Assembly: GCA_030429365.1 (NCBI GenBank)
Contig: JAUIEW010000005.1
Location: 1 to 55,169, forward strand
DNA: 55,169 nt
DNA from: Phycisphaerae bacterium
Lineage (GTDB): Bacteria; Planctomycetota; Phycisphaerae; UBA1845
Reading direction: 5' to 3'
Both the position numbers and the translations under genes were made by a program. The first letter of the stretch is position 1. Every line of letters starts with the position of its first letter. This document shows, in pieces, positions 1 through 8,607 of the stretch. The notes under the pieces were generated by a model, which had not been told where the DNA came from, ran no database searches, and saw only the letters and a program-made list of their open reading frames with translations.

Positions 1-926
1 TCGTCCAGACCCATGTGACTCGCAATGTAGGTAGCGTGAAACTCTGCATCTTGACCTGATTCATTTTTGATATTCAGCATCATGGTTCCGTCACGTGGGG
101 CAAGATCGTTGTCATCTCGGAAGCCCATCTCCTCTGTTGCGTGATCCGCGTAACCCGCCATCATCATGCCGCCGAATCCCGAGGCACCGCCAATACGGCC
201 AGCGACATCGTTGGCTCGAGCGGCCATGCCACCCGCGGCTTGGCCTTGGAAATGAGGGCCCATCATGCCCATACCATTTCCGTGCCGGTGACCACCGGGG
301 CCACCGTTCTGAAGGTGGAACTGCATGCCCTGACTCTGAATGATGAGCTCTTCGGCATCGCCGTCGCCATCGAGATCGTCCACATCAGGCATCAGGAAAT
401 GCTCGTACTCGCCGCCGCACTCGAAATCCAGCCCAAGAAAACCAGGCACAGCCATCGTGTTCGGTACGGTGTCGCCGCTCTCAAGCGTGCAACCAACTTC
501 CCCTGGCGTTTCCATTGGTCCCATGCCAACCATTTCCGCGCAGGGGATATTGACGGTCATCTCGCCGCCTGAATTCACGTCTACGTTCATCATCTGTTCG
601 GCAAGCCCTTCGTGGCGCGCAAAGTAACTCAGTCGGAATTGGCAGTCTTCGTCTGATTCATTGTGAAGGCGTACAGTCATCTGGCTGTTCGATGAGGCGA
701 GATCCGTCGAACTGTTGAAGCCCATCTGACTTGGGGCGTGGTCACGGTAACCAGCCATACCCATGCCACCGAAGCCATTCACGCCACCAACACTCGCTGC
801 GACACGTTCCGCTTTGGCTGCGACATCATCGACATTGGCATCGCTCGATCCAGGTATCGCCATACACCCCCCCATCAACAATGAGAAGGTAACGAGCCCA
901 GTCGTTCCGATCGTTCTGGCAAACAT
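1..926 (-). CDS. Secreted lipoprotein with a duplicated GFGGM/MGF module (partial, runs off left edge)
   Basis: I translated this by eye. The frame is open from an ATG at 926 to the window edge, giving 308 codons with no stop. A good Shine-Dalgarno, TTTGGAG, lies 7 nt before the ATG. The N-terminus is a signal peptide ending at a lipobox-like MGGC (Cys21), so a lipoprotein is likely. A module of about 65 residues occurs twice, near residues 47-110 and 245-308. Each copy starts GG-x-x-GFGGM-x-MAGY, then has DHA, MGF, DLA, an NES motif and H-x-GL. Between them lies an Asp-rich stretch, DVDDLDGDGDAEEL, resembling a calcium-binding EF-hand or dockerin loop, and a Gly/His/Met-rich linker. No family was recognised. 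It lies 78 nt downstream of an ArsR-type gene and probably shares its transcript. The C-terminus is outside the window. Confidence 0.8.
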   Translation of the reverse strand, partial: MFARTIGTTGLVTFSLLMGGCMAIPGSSDANVDDVAAKAERVAASVGGVNGFGGMGMAGYRDHAPSQMGFNSSTDLASSNSQMTVRLHNESDEDCQFRLSYFARHEGLAEQMMNVDVNSGGEMTVNIPCAEMVGMGPMETPGEVGCTLESGDTVPNTMAVPGFLGLDFECGGEYEHFLMPDVDDLDGDGDAEELIIQSQGMQFHLQNGGPGGHRHGNGMGMMGPHFQGQAAGGMAARANDVAGRIGGASGFGGMMMAGYADHATEEMGFRDDNDLAPRDGTMMLNIKNESGQDAEFHATYIASHMGLD

Positions 927-1004
927 TGAGAATCTCCAAATAGGCTGAGGTACCTGCAGACCGTCGATTCCGACGCGGAATCGGCGAGCGAGGCAACGCG
1001 TAAA

Positions 1005-1337
1005 TCACGAAACTGAAGGGCGCTTCGACTCTTGGTTGAAGCGCGTTCTAATGCACAACATGATGCCCTCCAGACCCGGCTCTGCGATCTCATAGAATGC
1101 GCAGCGTCCTTCCCGCCGGCTCGTCAACAATCCCCGGTCCTTCATCAAAGACAAATGTTCGGAGGCCATGTGACTGGGAATTCCGCACGCCTCTGCGAGT
1201 TCACCGACGGTGTATTGTCCCCCGAGAAGCATCTGCACGATGCGAAGCCGATGCGGGTGAGCAAGCGTTCGCAGGCAATGGGCGGCTTGCTCTAACGTAC
1301 CAAGGTCGAGGAGTTTGTTGATCTCGGCGCGGGTCAT
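1005..1337 (-). CDS. ArsR-family winged-helix transcriptional regulator
   Basis: A 110-residue protein with the ArsR winged-helix fold. It has the characteristic LAHPHRLRIVQMLL helix near residues 25-38, then TVGELAEACGIPSHMASEHL (recognition helix) and a charged wing, GLLTSRREGRCAFYEI. ArsR proteins are dimeric repressors released by metal ions or other signals. The usual ELCVC metal site is not present: the equivalent segment is TVGELAEAC, and a single Cys (ACGIP) precedes the recognition helix. The inducer is therefore unclear. It sits between an anti-sigma factor gene (229 nt upstream) and a lipoprotein gene (downstream). With a large metal-efflux operon nearby, a metal or redox signal is plausible but only inferred. 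Confidence 0.85.
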   Translation of the reverse strand: MTRAEINKLLDLGTLEQAAHCLRTLAHPHRLRIVQMLLGGQYTVGELAEACGIPSHMASEHLSLMKDRGLLTSRREGRCAFYEIAEPGLEGIMLCIRTRFNQESKRPSVS

Positions 1338-1566
1338 TGTATCGACACATCGTCACATCTCGACATTTTAGATAGCTTAATAGCGGCAGCCGAGTTGCCG
1401 CAGTGACGCTCACGATCATCCGTGTTATTCCAAAGATTCGATGCACGGCGCCGTGCTTTTCTTCCCGATGATTTAATTTTTTCTTGGGTGGTCCAGAATC
1501 GGTAAACACCGATGGCGGACAAGAGCATTCGGAGTTCCGTTACGGAGCGAGATGGGAATGCACGAG

Positions 1567-2421
1567 CTAGTGGCCGTGGCCATCGGAGGGCTTTGATCGA
1601 GGCGCGATGGCGCTCATCACGCCGGCCAGTTGATCATCGTCAGTGATGCGACTCAGAACACAGTGGCAAGTTGATGGGTCGGTCAAGTGCACCATTCGCC
1701 ACTCGCCAACCTGAACGGAGTGTCCTCGGTGCTTTCCGACGACACATGGATAGTCAATGTGTGTGCCAAAATTCTCTTGCTTTACCGGAGGGTGAAAAAT
1801 CGTAGCTAGAAACTCTCCATCACCGCGCGTGTAGGATGCGGCAATTCCCTGCGAGCCGCCGAATTTGAGGCGGTACGTTCTCGCCCGCCGCCACTCGCCC
1901 GGTAGCTCGGCGGGTATCTCGAAATCTAAATCCGGGGCGCTGCGCCGAGCGTCGGCAGGGTCAATGGGCCGACCGTTGTGGTGTGTGATGAAGCGATCGA
2001 AAGCCTCTACAGCACCCTTTGAGATTGAATCTAGCAAGATGGCGAAGTCGACAGTGGCAGCTTGTGCGGTTGCGCCACGAGTTATCCAGAATGCCGCAAA
2101 TCCGACAAGGCCTATGGCGGCGGCAATGCTCGCGGCTGCCCGGAATTTTCTGAAGTTGCTCGGTCCAGGAATTCGCCGGAGATGCTCCGGGTCGGTAGAC
2201 GACGCCGCGGAATCGAGCGAAGTCTCGATGGACTCCCAAAGCCCTGGCGGCGGATTGACGGTCTTGACCGCAGCAATCTGGTCGTGGATTGAAGTAAGGG
2301 CTGCGAGCTCAGACGTACAATGTGGGCATTGTCGGACGTGGCTTTCGATCTCGGTGCGCTCCTTCTCGGAGAGCTCCGCATCTAAATAACGGCCTAGTTT
2401 TTCAAGTTCAATGCACGACAT
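1567..2421 (-). CDS. Zinc-finger (ZAS) anti-sigma factor, membrane-anchored
   Basis: A 284-residue protein. The N-terminal ZAS domain has the motif H28-x3-C32-x2-C35 (HVRQCPHC), which binds zinc and clamps an ECF sigma factor in the cytoplasm. One membrane helix lies at about residues 95-114 (SIAAAIGLVGFAAFWI). The remaining 165 residues would be outside the membrane and end in a Cys/His-rich segment (STCHCVL and a terminal HGHGH-like tail), which could sense metal or redox state. The gene starts 34 nt after the sigma-factor stop, so the two form a sigma/anti-sigma pair in one transcript. The assignment of the partner rests on this adjacency. Confidence 0.88.
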   Translation of the reverse strand: MSCIELEKLGRYLDAELSEKERTEIESHVRQCPHCTSELAALTSIHDQIAAVKTVNPPPGLWESIETSLDSAASSTDPEHLRRIPGPSNFRKFRAAASIAAAIGLVGFAAFWITRGATAQAATVDFAILLDSISKGAVEAFDRFITHHNGRPIDPADARRSAPDLDFEIPAELPGEWRRARTYRLKFGGSQGIAASYTRGDGEFLATIFHPPVKQENFGTHIDYPCVVGKHRGHSVQVGEWRMVHLTDPSTCHCVLSRITDDDQLAGVMSAIAPRSKPSDGHGH

Positions 2422-2455
2422 GGCAGGGCCCTTCTAAAACTCCCCGTCTCGTCCC

Positions 2456-3016
2456 CTACAGTATTTGATGCTTGGAGGGGGCATCTTCTTCCGGAGAATA
2501 GCTGTTTTTTAATACGAATCGAAGCCGCTCGCGTGCACGGTTGAGCCGCGATGCCACCGTGCCCTCAGCACAGTCCAGCGTCTCTGCAATCGCCCGGTAG
2601 TCATGCCCCACATCGTATCGGAGCAGGAGCATGGTTCGATCAAGAGGTTCGAGCAAGGCCAGAGCATCTTCAATGTCCATTCGCACGTCTGCGGCCTGGT
2701 TGTCAGATACCGAGTCAACCGCTTCAGTCGCAGGTCCTGACGTGCCAGCGTCACGGCCTTTCCTTCGAAGGTATTGCAGCGCCTCCGTGACTGCAATTCG
2801 ATGAATCCATGTAGCGATGGCTGCCCGGCCATCGAATTGACTGATCCGCGTGAAGACTTTCAGATAGGTCGCTTGAGCAAGATCGAGCGCTGTCTCGGGC
2901 TCCCTTGTCATGCGCAGCAGGAGCCGATAAACACGAGTTGACGTCTGGACATACAACTCATGCCTCGCCTGTCGGTCGCCGCGGCGACATCCATCCAGGA
3001 TCTCGGCTTCGGTCAT
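2456..3016 (-). CDS. ECF-type RNA polymerase sigma factor
   Basis: A 186-residue sigma-70 family ECF protein. Region 2 spans about residues 22-90 and includes ALDLAQATYLKVFTRISQF and the core-binding and -10 recognition helices (IATWIHRIAVTEALQYLRR). After a linker, region 4 (about 118-165) has LLRYDVGHDYRAIAETL followed by the helix-turn-helix CAEGTVASRLNRARERLR. ECF sigma factors direct polymerase to stress promoters when their anti-sigma factor lets go. The gene is first in a leftward unit followed by its ZAS anti-sigma gene. A GAGG just before the ATG supports the start. The regulated promoters cannot be identified from this window alone. Confidence 0.92.
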   Translation of the reverse strand: MTEAEILDGCRRGDRQARHELYVQTSTRVYRLLLRMTREPETALDLAQATYLKVFTRISQFDGRAAIATWIHRIAVTEALQYLRRKGRDAGTSGPATEAVDSVSDNQAADVRMDIEDALALLEPLDRTMLLLRYDVGHDYRAIAETLDCAEGTVASRLNRARERLRFVLKNSYSPEEDAPSKHQIL

Positions 3017-3134
3017 TTCCTCGACTCCGCTGGTGTCGCGGGTAACTTGAACACAACACCCGCAACAGGCGGAAGATACAGCATTTTGCAGGCACAGAAC
3101 AGGGCCTGCCGGTCATCACAATGGGATACATGCC

Positions 3135-3863
3135 ATGCATTGGAAGAAAAAGAGCTATCTCGCACATCGCTGGCTAGGGCTCCTGATCAGCGTTCAGCTT
3201 CTGGCTTGGAGCGTTGGCGGACTGGTATTCAGCCTGATGGATATCGAAACCGTGCGCGGAAATCGTGATCGAGTGACGGCTGCACCGTCGGTCATAAACC
3301 CACTGGCCGACATCCTAACGCCGGAACAAGCTGTGGCAGCGGCGAGACGCGCATTGGGCGATGTCGACGTGAGCGGACTCGTGCTGCGCTCACGCGAGAG
3401 TCAGCTCGTTTTCGACGTTCTGGGCGTTGAGAGTCGACCGCTCGCGGTGGTGAACGCAAGTGACAGCAGGGTATGCACTGATATCGGAGCCGAAGAGGCC
3501 AAGCGAATTGCCATCGCCGACTTCCAATTCACGGCCCAGGTCGAAAGTGTGGAGTTGATCGAGGATGAAGCGCCTCTCGAATACCGTGGAAAACGATTGC
3601 CCGCTTATCGCGTGATTCTTGATCACGCGAAGGCACCACACATCTTTGTCTGCGCGGTTACCGGCGACGTGCAGGCGCGGCGCAACAGATCGTGGCGCAT
3701 CTTTGACTTCTTTTGGATGCTTCACATCATGGACTATGGCCAACGTGAAAATTTTAATCATTGGCTGTTGACTGGCGCTAGCGCGATGGCTGTAGCCACA
3801 TCGGCGACGGGTATCCTGCTTTGGGGGCTGCGGTTGAAGCGCAGAAGGCGAGCGGCAACATGA
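3135..3863 (+). CDS. PepSY domain membrane protein
   Basis: A 242-residue protein with two membrane helices: one near residues 11-31 (HRWLGLLISVQLLAWSVGG) and one near 213-235. Between them is a periplasmic region with PepSY-like repeats, for example LTPEQAVAAARRALGDVDVSG and the later EEAKRIAIADF. The basic start MHWKKKSYLAHRWLG is typical of PepSY-associated TM proteins, which occur with iron/siderophore and other metal-related redox systems. It is divergent from the sigma factor gene (118 nt shared upstream) and converges with the SpoIIE-like gene, with only 31 nt between them. The Shine-Dalgarno is weak. The exact role is unknown. A link to the neighbouring metal operon is inferred. Confidence 0.8.
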   Translation: MHWKKKSYLAHRWLGLLISVQLLAWSVGGLVFSLMDIETVRGNRDRVTAAPSVINPLADILTPEQAVAAARRALGDVDVSGLVLRSRESQLVFDVLGVESRPLAVVNASDSRVCTDIGAEEAKRIAIADFQFTAQVESVELIEDEAPLEYRGKRLPAYRVILDHAKAPHIFVCAVTGDVQARRNRSWRIFDFFWMLHIMDYGQRENFNHWLLTGASAMAVATSATGILLWGLRLKRRRRAAT

Positions 3864-3894
3864 ACGATGAGCAGGCATTGTTATCATGGCCGCC

Positions 3895-5343
3895 TCATTT
3901 TCGCTCAAAGGCGAAGAACGTGACATCATCATGGAATGAGCTTGATTGCTGAAACGCGACCACTCTATCGACGATTGCCACCACCTGATCCTGCAGACTG
4001 GCATCTGCGGTGCCTTCAATAGCACTCTGCAGACGATCGCGCCCGAAGATTTGCTCGCTGTGATTGAATACCTCATGAACGCCGTCAGTGAACAAGTACA
4101 CGCGGTCACCCACCGCCAGTGTGCTGCGCGCGGTTTCGTAGTGCGATGATTCGTCGATACCGAGAGGTAAGCCTCCGCAGCCCAGTCGCTCAAGCCGTCC
4201 ATTCTGTCGCAGCACCATTGGGGAATCGTGACCTGCGGAGATGACCGAGAACCGATCACCGTCAGCGTCGATGCAGAGCAGGAGACTGGTTGCAAACTCG
4301 CCTGGATCGCCGATCTCGACCAGTTCGCGGTTCATTTCATTGGCCATTTTCTCTGTGTCCATACCCGCCCGGGCGCATTGTCGAAATACCGTTCTTAGCA
4401 ATGCGGTGTTGAGTGCCGCCGGAGTGCCGTGTCCAGACACGTCAAAAAGCGCCACCATGATCCGTCCATCGGGGAGTTCGACCACGTCGAAAAGATCACC
4501 ACCGATACTCTCCGCAGGTTGGAAGAACTGCGCGAAATTGAGTGCTGGGGAGTCCGGCAAGCGCTTGGGCAACAGGCTGCGTTGTATATCGCGAGCTCGC
4601 TGCATTGCGGCTTGCTGAGCACGGTCGTAGATGTGTAGCTGGTCTGCCATATCGTTGACATTCTTCGCGAGGAATCGGATCTCCCCAGATCCGCGGACCG
4701 GCGCACGTGCCAGAAAGTCGCGTGAACCGATGGATGCGACGCTGCTGCACAGGTCTGCAAGCGGTCGTCGCACCCAGCGGCGAAATGCAATCGTGCTGCC
4801 TGCGAAAACCACGAGGACAAGCACGGACGTGATGGCGACTGTGCGATTGCGCGTTGCCGCAATCGCAGCACGTACCTTCTCCAATGACTGGGCTATGATT
4901 AGGCGCTCTCCACCCGCGAACTTGGTGGTCGCGGCGAGAAAGGGGTGGTCATTTACGTCGAACACCAACTGGGATCCATCGACTTGCGCAATCATAGCCG
5001 CTTCGAGGTCGTCGTCCGCCCGATCATGAGCACGCGTGACAATGTCGCCGTTCGTGCCGACAACAATGATGTGGTGGCCGGGCGATGCCGTGGGCTCCAT
5101 CTGGTGGCAGTAATCATCGACGAAATGTTGGAATTCGTGTGGAGACGGAAGTTGGGCATGGGCGACGCGCAAAACGCGCGCTTCTTCGGCGAGGCGTGCG
5201 TGAAGTGTAGTCACTGCGCGTTGGCGTTCCGTTCGATATTCAACCAGAGCGAAGACCACGAAAACAACGGCCATCAGAATATTAACGATCACTGCCCCTC
5301 GAAAAAACAGTGTATCCCACCAAGGGATCAGCGATGTATTCAT
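3895..5343 (-). CDS. SpoIIE/RsbU-type PP2C phosphatase with HAMP and periplasmic sensor
   Basis: A 482-residue membrane signal protein if started at the ATG at 5343, which has GAAGG 10 nt upstream. The frame stays open to 5397. A first membrane helix (AVIVNILMAVVFVVFALV) is followed by an extracytoplasmic sensor of about 130 residues, a second helix (TVAITSVLVLVVFAGSTIAF), a HAMP-like linker and a PP2C_SIG domain. The catalytic domain has the metal-binding segments SIGGDLFDVVELPDGR and LFDVSGHGTPAALN, then RVYLFTDGVHE and FHDDVTFFAFE at the end. Such enzymes dephosphorylate anti-sigma-factor antagonists in partner-switching pathways. No antagonist or RsbW-like kinase gene is visible here, so the target is elsewhere or unknown. 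Confidence 0.9.
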   Translation of the reverse strand: MNTSLIPWWDTLFFRGAVIVNILMAVVFVVFALVEYRTERQRAVTTLHARLAEEARVLRVAHAQLPSPHEFQHFVDDYCHQMEPTASPGHHIIVVGTNGDIVTRAHDRADDDLEAAMIAQVDGSQLVFDVNDHPFLAATTKFAGGERLIIAQSLEKVRAAIAATRNRTVAITSVLVLVVFAGSTIAFRRWVRRPLADLCSSVASIGSRDFLARAPVRGSGEIRFLAKNVNDMADQLHIYDRAQQAAMQRARDIQRSLLPKRLPDSPALNFAQFFQPAESIGGDLFDVVELPDGRIMVALFDVSGHGTPAALNTALLRTVFRQCARAGMDTEKMANEMNRELVEIGDPGEFATSLLLCIDADGDRFSVISAGHDSPMVLRQNGRLERLGCGGLPLGIDESSHYETARSTLAVGDRVYLFTDGVHEVFNHSEQIFGRDRLQSAIEGTADASLQDQVVAIVDRVVAFQQSSSFHDDVTFFAFERK

Positions 5344-5534
5344 TACGGTAACACCTTCGTTAACGTGAGAGCTGCTGTCCCATTTCCAAGTCGCCAAGGA
5401 CGGTTTCTTCTATTGATTGGATGCGACGGTGCCCCGAATCCTTCCAATTCGGTCGCGGGCGATCGGCATTTGGCGAAGCTTTGCGGAATTGGCACGGAAG
5501 AAACCTGTGTCCAGATTCATCAAATAGAATAGAC

Positions 5535-6206
5535 ATGTGTGCAAGAGCGAGAAGAACACAACATCGGGCGCGCGGTCACCGGAAGAACTCGCGGAGTCGA
5601 GTTTGGCTTCCATTGACGGTAATCGCCGGGGGACTGGCTGTGGCGGGAGTGTTCGGTTGGCTGGCGTCTCCAACTCCTGTCGTCGATCCCGAGCTCCCCG
5701 CCTGGTTACCCTTATGCCCGGTGGGAGCCTTTCCTGTGAATTTCACTCAGCGCCTGGAGACCGGCGAAGGTGTCATCTTTTTCTGCTGCCCTCGGTGTAT
5801 CGAAAAGTACAGAGCGGCACCAGAGGAATACAACGAAGCCGTAGACGCCCAGCATGCAGTTCTCGCGAAACTTCCAAGAGTCCAGGTGGCGTGTCCGATC
5901 TCTGGTGACCTTCCTGATCACACAATCTCACGTGCAACGAAGGCAGGTGACATCATTTTTTGTTCCACAGAATGTGCTGCCGAATTTGAAAGGGACGGTG
6001 ATTCGTTGCCCAATCCTGCGGCCGTATTCACTTATCAGACAACCTGTCCCGTGAGCGGGCGGCCCATTGATCCAACGTGGGCGATCCCCGTGAAGGAAAG
6101 TGTTTCTGTCTATTTTTGCTCTGAACAATGCATGTTGCGCTATCGGGAGTCTCCGGACCACTACCACGACGCCCTTGTAACGCAAGGATTTCGAGGTCGG
6201 TTTTGA
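5535..6206 (+). CDS. Membrane-anchored protein with three degenerate YHS/TRASH-type metal-binding domains
   Basis: A 223-residue protein from the ATG at 5535 (the frame is open further upstream, but that part looks non-coding). After a basic start, one membrane helix (WLPLTVIAGGLAVAGVFGWL) precedes three tandem YHS/TRASH-like modules. Their Cys-rich signatures are LCPVGAFPVNF...FFCCPRC, ACPISGDLPDH...FCSTEC and TCPVSGRPIDP...YFCSEQC. TRASH/YHS domains bind soft metals through Cys residues. The protein matches the layout of the 240-residue protein at 6968 (three modules in the same order, C-terminal TQGF), so the two are probably paralogues from a duplication. It is the first gene of the rightward metal operon. 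Metal storage or sensing at the outer face of the membrane is inferred. Confidence 0.82.
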   Translation: MCARARRTQHRARGHRKNSRSRVWLPLTVIAGGLAVAGVFGWLASPTPVVDPELPAWLPLCPVGAFPVNFTQRLETGEGVIFFCCPRCIEKYRAAPEEYNEAVDAQHAVLAKLPRVQVACPISGDLPDHTISRATKAGDIIFCSTECAAEFERDGDSLPNPAAVFTYQTTCPVSGRPIDPTWAIPVKESVSVYFCSEQCMLRYRESPDHYHDALVTQGFRGRF

Positions 6207-6252
6207 ACATGGAAGTGCGCAGTGCGAGTGCAGCTGCATAAGGAGAATCACA

Positions 6253-6828
6253 ATGTTCTATCGAAACCCACTGATGATTGGATTCGTTGCAACTACGATT
6301 GCCGCAATCGGGATGCTTGGGTGTAGCCGGCCGGCTGAGGGATGGGTACAACAAGTTCGTGAAGGAGGGCGGGCGCCAGATTTTGAGTTTAGAGATGAAG
6401 AAGGTCGTCAACGGAGATTCCATGAAATCTGTGGAGAATTGACAGTTGTGATGTTCTCAAAGTGTCAAGGCACGACTCATGCCCCCGTTTCGCCGATTCT
6501 CTATGATCTGCTCACCGATTCGAAGCGCTACCCCGAACTTGACATAATTGGTGTGGCTGTGCATTGGGGTGTGGAGGGTTGCCCGGCAGGCGGTGACTGC
6601 CACTCGATCGAGCAATCCTGGCGCGTCCTGAGTATCTGCGACGGGCGCGGAGCGGTCCGTAGACTCTATGGCGTAGGCGAATCTGAAAGCTTGGTTCTTC
6701 TTGGTTCAGGTGGCCGAGTCCTTTCAGAAGCACCGGCGAGCAATCCGGGGAAGGTTCGCAATCGTCTCGCTGACGAAATTCAAAAACTGGACGCAGAGCG
6801 CATTGCGAGGGACATTGAGGACGGCTAG
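6253..6828 (+). CDS. Redoxin-like (AhpC/TSA fold) lipoprotein
   Basis: A 191-residue protein with an AAGGAG Shine-Dalgarno 7 nt before its ATG. The signal peptide ends in lipobox MLGC (Cys24), so it is probably a lipoprotein. From about residue 40 the sequence follows the thioredoxin-like peroxiredoxin fold: REGGRAPDFEFRDEEGR, then LTVVMFSKCQGTTHAPVSP where the catalytic Cys normally sits, and a later DIIGVAVHW strand. The classical peroxiredoxin PxxxT-x-x-C is replaced by FSKCQGTTHAP, with a further GCPAGGDC pair downstream. This may point to metal handling or a thiol-disulfide role rather than peroxide reduction. It lies between two triple-YHS genes, consistent with copper/silver detoxification outside the cytoplasm. 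Confidence 0.7.
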   Translation: MFYRNPLMIGFVATTIAAIGMLGCSRPAEGWVQQVREGGRAPDFEFRDEEGRQRRFHEICGELTVVMFSKCQGTTHAPVSPILYDLLTDSKRYPELDIIGVAVHWGVEGCPAGGDCHSIEQSWRVLSICDGRGAVRRLYGVGESESLVLLGSGGRVLSEAPASNPGKVRNRLADEIQKLDAERIARDIEDG

Positions 6829-6967
6829 ATGGGCGATCCTTCTGTCAAAATTCTCGACTTTTGGGGAAGAATCTTGCCCGCATGCGCATCTAATGGAGCA
6901 GAAGGATGACGGAGAAGGCGTGCGTGCGCCCAAAGGTTACGTCCCGATTACGAATGGAGGATCCAAC

Positions 6968-7690
6968 GTGAATAGATTTGTGAATGGTCTGACCGCGCTG
7001 CTTGCGGCAACAGTTCTCTCAGGATTATCTTCACCTTATGCGGTGGCTGGCGATGGTCCCGACCATGGCAAGCACGGAAACGCAGGTCAGGCAACGCAGC
7101 CAATGTGCCCTGTCATGGGAGATGAACCGGCCAATCTAGCTATCAGCACGCCTACGGACGATGGCCCCGTTTTCTTCTGCTGCACTGACTGTATTTCGAA
7201 ATTTCAAAAGAGCCCCGCCAAATATGCTGAAAAGGCTTCGGCGCAACGAAAAGCCCTTGACGGCCGTCCGCGCGTTCAAGTCACTTGTCCTGTGTCGGGC
7301 GACGCGGTTGATAAGAAGGTGTTCGCAGAGCGCGACGGAGAGAAGATCTATTTCTGCTGTTCGGCCTGCGTCTCAAAATACCAGAGCGATCCGAAAAAAT
7401 ACGCCGCCAAGCTAGCGAACAGTTTCACTTATCAAACCAAGTGCCCGGTCATGGGAAACACGATCGATCCGACATCCTTCACGAAACTCGCAGACGGTCG
7501 CACGATTTACTATTGCTGCGATGGATGCGAAGGCAAGTTGTTTGGGACGCCAGCCAAGTACGCCAAGAATCTCGCTACGCAGGGATTTCAATTCAACTGG
7601 TCGAAGGTGAAGAAAGCAGGCGATGTTGGTGAGGCAGCTCACAAGGGGGGGCATGAAGGACACGATCACAGCGGTCATGATCACCCGTGA
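6968..7690 (+). CDS. Secreted triple YHS/TRASH-domain protein with His-rich tail
   Basis: The best start is the GTG at 6968, which has GGAGG 7 nt upstream and opens directly into a signal peptide (VNGLTALLAATVLSGLSSPYAVAG). This gives 240 residues. Three tandem YHS modules follow: MCPVMGDEPAN...FFCCTDC, TCPVSGDAVDK...YFCCSAC and KCPVMGNTIDP...YYCCDGC, each ending in a Y/F-x5-P-x-KYA-type helix. The tail is Gly/His-rich (HKGGHEGHDHSGHDHP), as in periplasmic metal chaperones. YHS domains bind Cu(I)/Ag(I) or similar metals. The gene lies just upstream of a complete Cus-type pump, so loading or buffering metal for export is likely. The stop overlaps the next gene's GTG (GTGA). Confidence 0.88.
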   Translation: MNRFVNGLTALLAATVLSGLSSPYAVAGDGPDHGKHGNAGQATQPMCPVMGDEPANLAISTPTDDGPVFFCCTDCISKFQKSPAKYAEKASAQRKALDGRPRVQVTCPVSGDAVDKKVFAERDGEKIYFCCSACVSKYQSDPKKYAAKLANSFTYQTKCPVMGNTIDPTSFTKLADGRTIYYCCDGCEGKLFGTPAKYAKNLATQGFQFNWSKVKKAGDVGEAAHKGGHEGHDHSGHDHP

Positions 7691-8607
7691 AACGAACCAC
7701 GACTCGAGAGGCCGCCCGCTTTCATATTGGACATTGCCCGTTCCTTCCCTATAGCCGGGAGCGAACAGTCGTGTGCAGAAGTCCTCGCACACGCGGTATG
7801 CTCCAACGTAGAATCGATCCCGTGAACCCAGAGGGACGCTGGAGACGAGGCCTGGTTGTAGTGGTAGTTCCGATTTTCGTTGCACTTGTCGCCACGCAAG
7901 TTCGCGCTGGTGAAGATGGTACGGGCTTGAACGCGATGTGCCCAGTGATGTCGGAAGAGAAGGCGGACTCCTCCATCACCATGCAGTACGAAGGGAAGAT
8001 CATCGCGTTTTGTTGCGATCGCTGTGTGGAAAAGTTTGCAGCCAACCCGCAGCGATACCTTGGTCGCCTGCCGCAGTTCGCATCGGCGGAGCACGGGCAC
8101 CCCGCACCGAATGAGAATGCACCCCATATGGGTCATTCGCCCAGCGGCGGGACCGATGAATCGGATGCCGGGGGTCGCACGCCGCTGTTGGCTCGCCTGC
8201 ATCCTGCCATTATCCATTTTCCCCTGGCGGGAATCCCGCTGGCTTTACTGGGCTTCATCGTCTCTGTCGTTTCACAACGGGCTTCGTTTGCGCATGCAGA
8301 CGTGCCCGCGCTCATCGTGGGTGCGACGGCGGCGGTTGCAGCTGTCATCACCGGCAACATGGCGCACGAGGCATCTAAGTTTGGCACGACTCTCGCCGCC
8401 GTCGCGGAACGGCATCAGATTCTTGCAACAACATCAATGATCCTCGCCCTTGTCCTTGTAGCAGTTCGAATCTGGCGGTGGCGCATGTTGACAGTAATTT
8501 GGCGCTGGATTTACGGCTCTGCTCTGCTTATTGAAGTGGTGTTGCTGACGATCACCGGATACCTTGGGGCCAGTCTCGTCTATGGTCCGGAACACTTGCG
8601 ATGGTAG
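7687..8607 (+). CDS. YHS domain fused to DUF2231 membrane domain
   Basis: Up to 306 residues from a GTG that overlaps the preceding stop (GTGA). A later ATG at 7798 would give 269 residues and begins closer to the hydrophobic segment (RRGLVVVVVPIFVALVATQ). After that segment comes one YHS module (AMCPVMSEEKADSS...AFCCDRC), a His/Pro-rich linker, and a four-helix DUF2231 domain beginning with the family signature LHPAIIHFPLAGIPLALLG. DUF2231 proteins are integral membrane proteins often found with heme, copper or efflux genes. Their function is not settled. The stop overlaps the start of the outer-membrane channel gene, which supports one operon. Confidence 0.82.
   Translation: MKRTTTREAARFHIGHCPFLPYSRERTVVCRSPRTRGMLQRRIDPVNPEGRWRRGLVVVVVPIFVALVATQVRAGEDGTGLNAMCPVMSEEKADSSITMQYEGKIIAFCCDRCVEKFAANPQRYLGRLPQFASAEHGHPAPNENAPHMGHSPSGGTDESDAGGRTPLLARLHPAIIHFPLAGIPLALLGFIVSVVSQRASFAHADVPALIVGATAAVAAVITGNMAHEASKFGTTLAAVAERHQILATTSMILALVLVAVRIWRWRMLTVIWRWIYGSALLIEVVLLTITGYLGASLVYGPEHLRW

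Noticed and set aside
1335-1375. ArsR operator near the ArsR start, with repeated CACATC
   Set aside because: Only a 6-bp direct repeat and a weak dyad. Not enough to call a site.
3390-4295. 301-codon minus-strand frame across the PepSY and SpoIIE genes
   Set aside because: It overlaps two genes with clear domain motifs. Its own sequence shows no domain.
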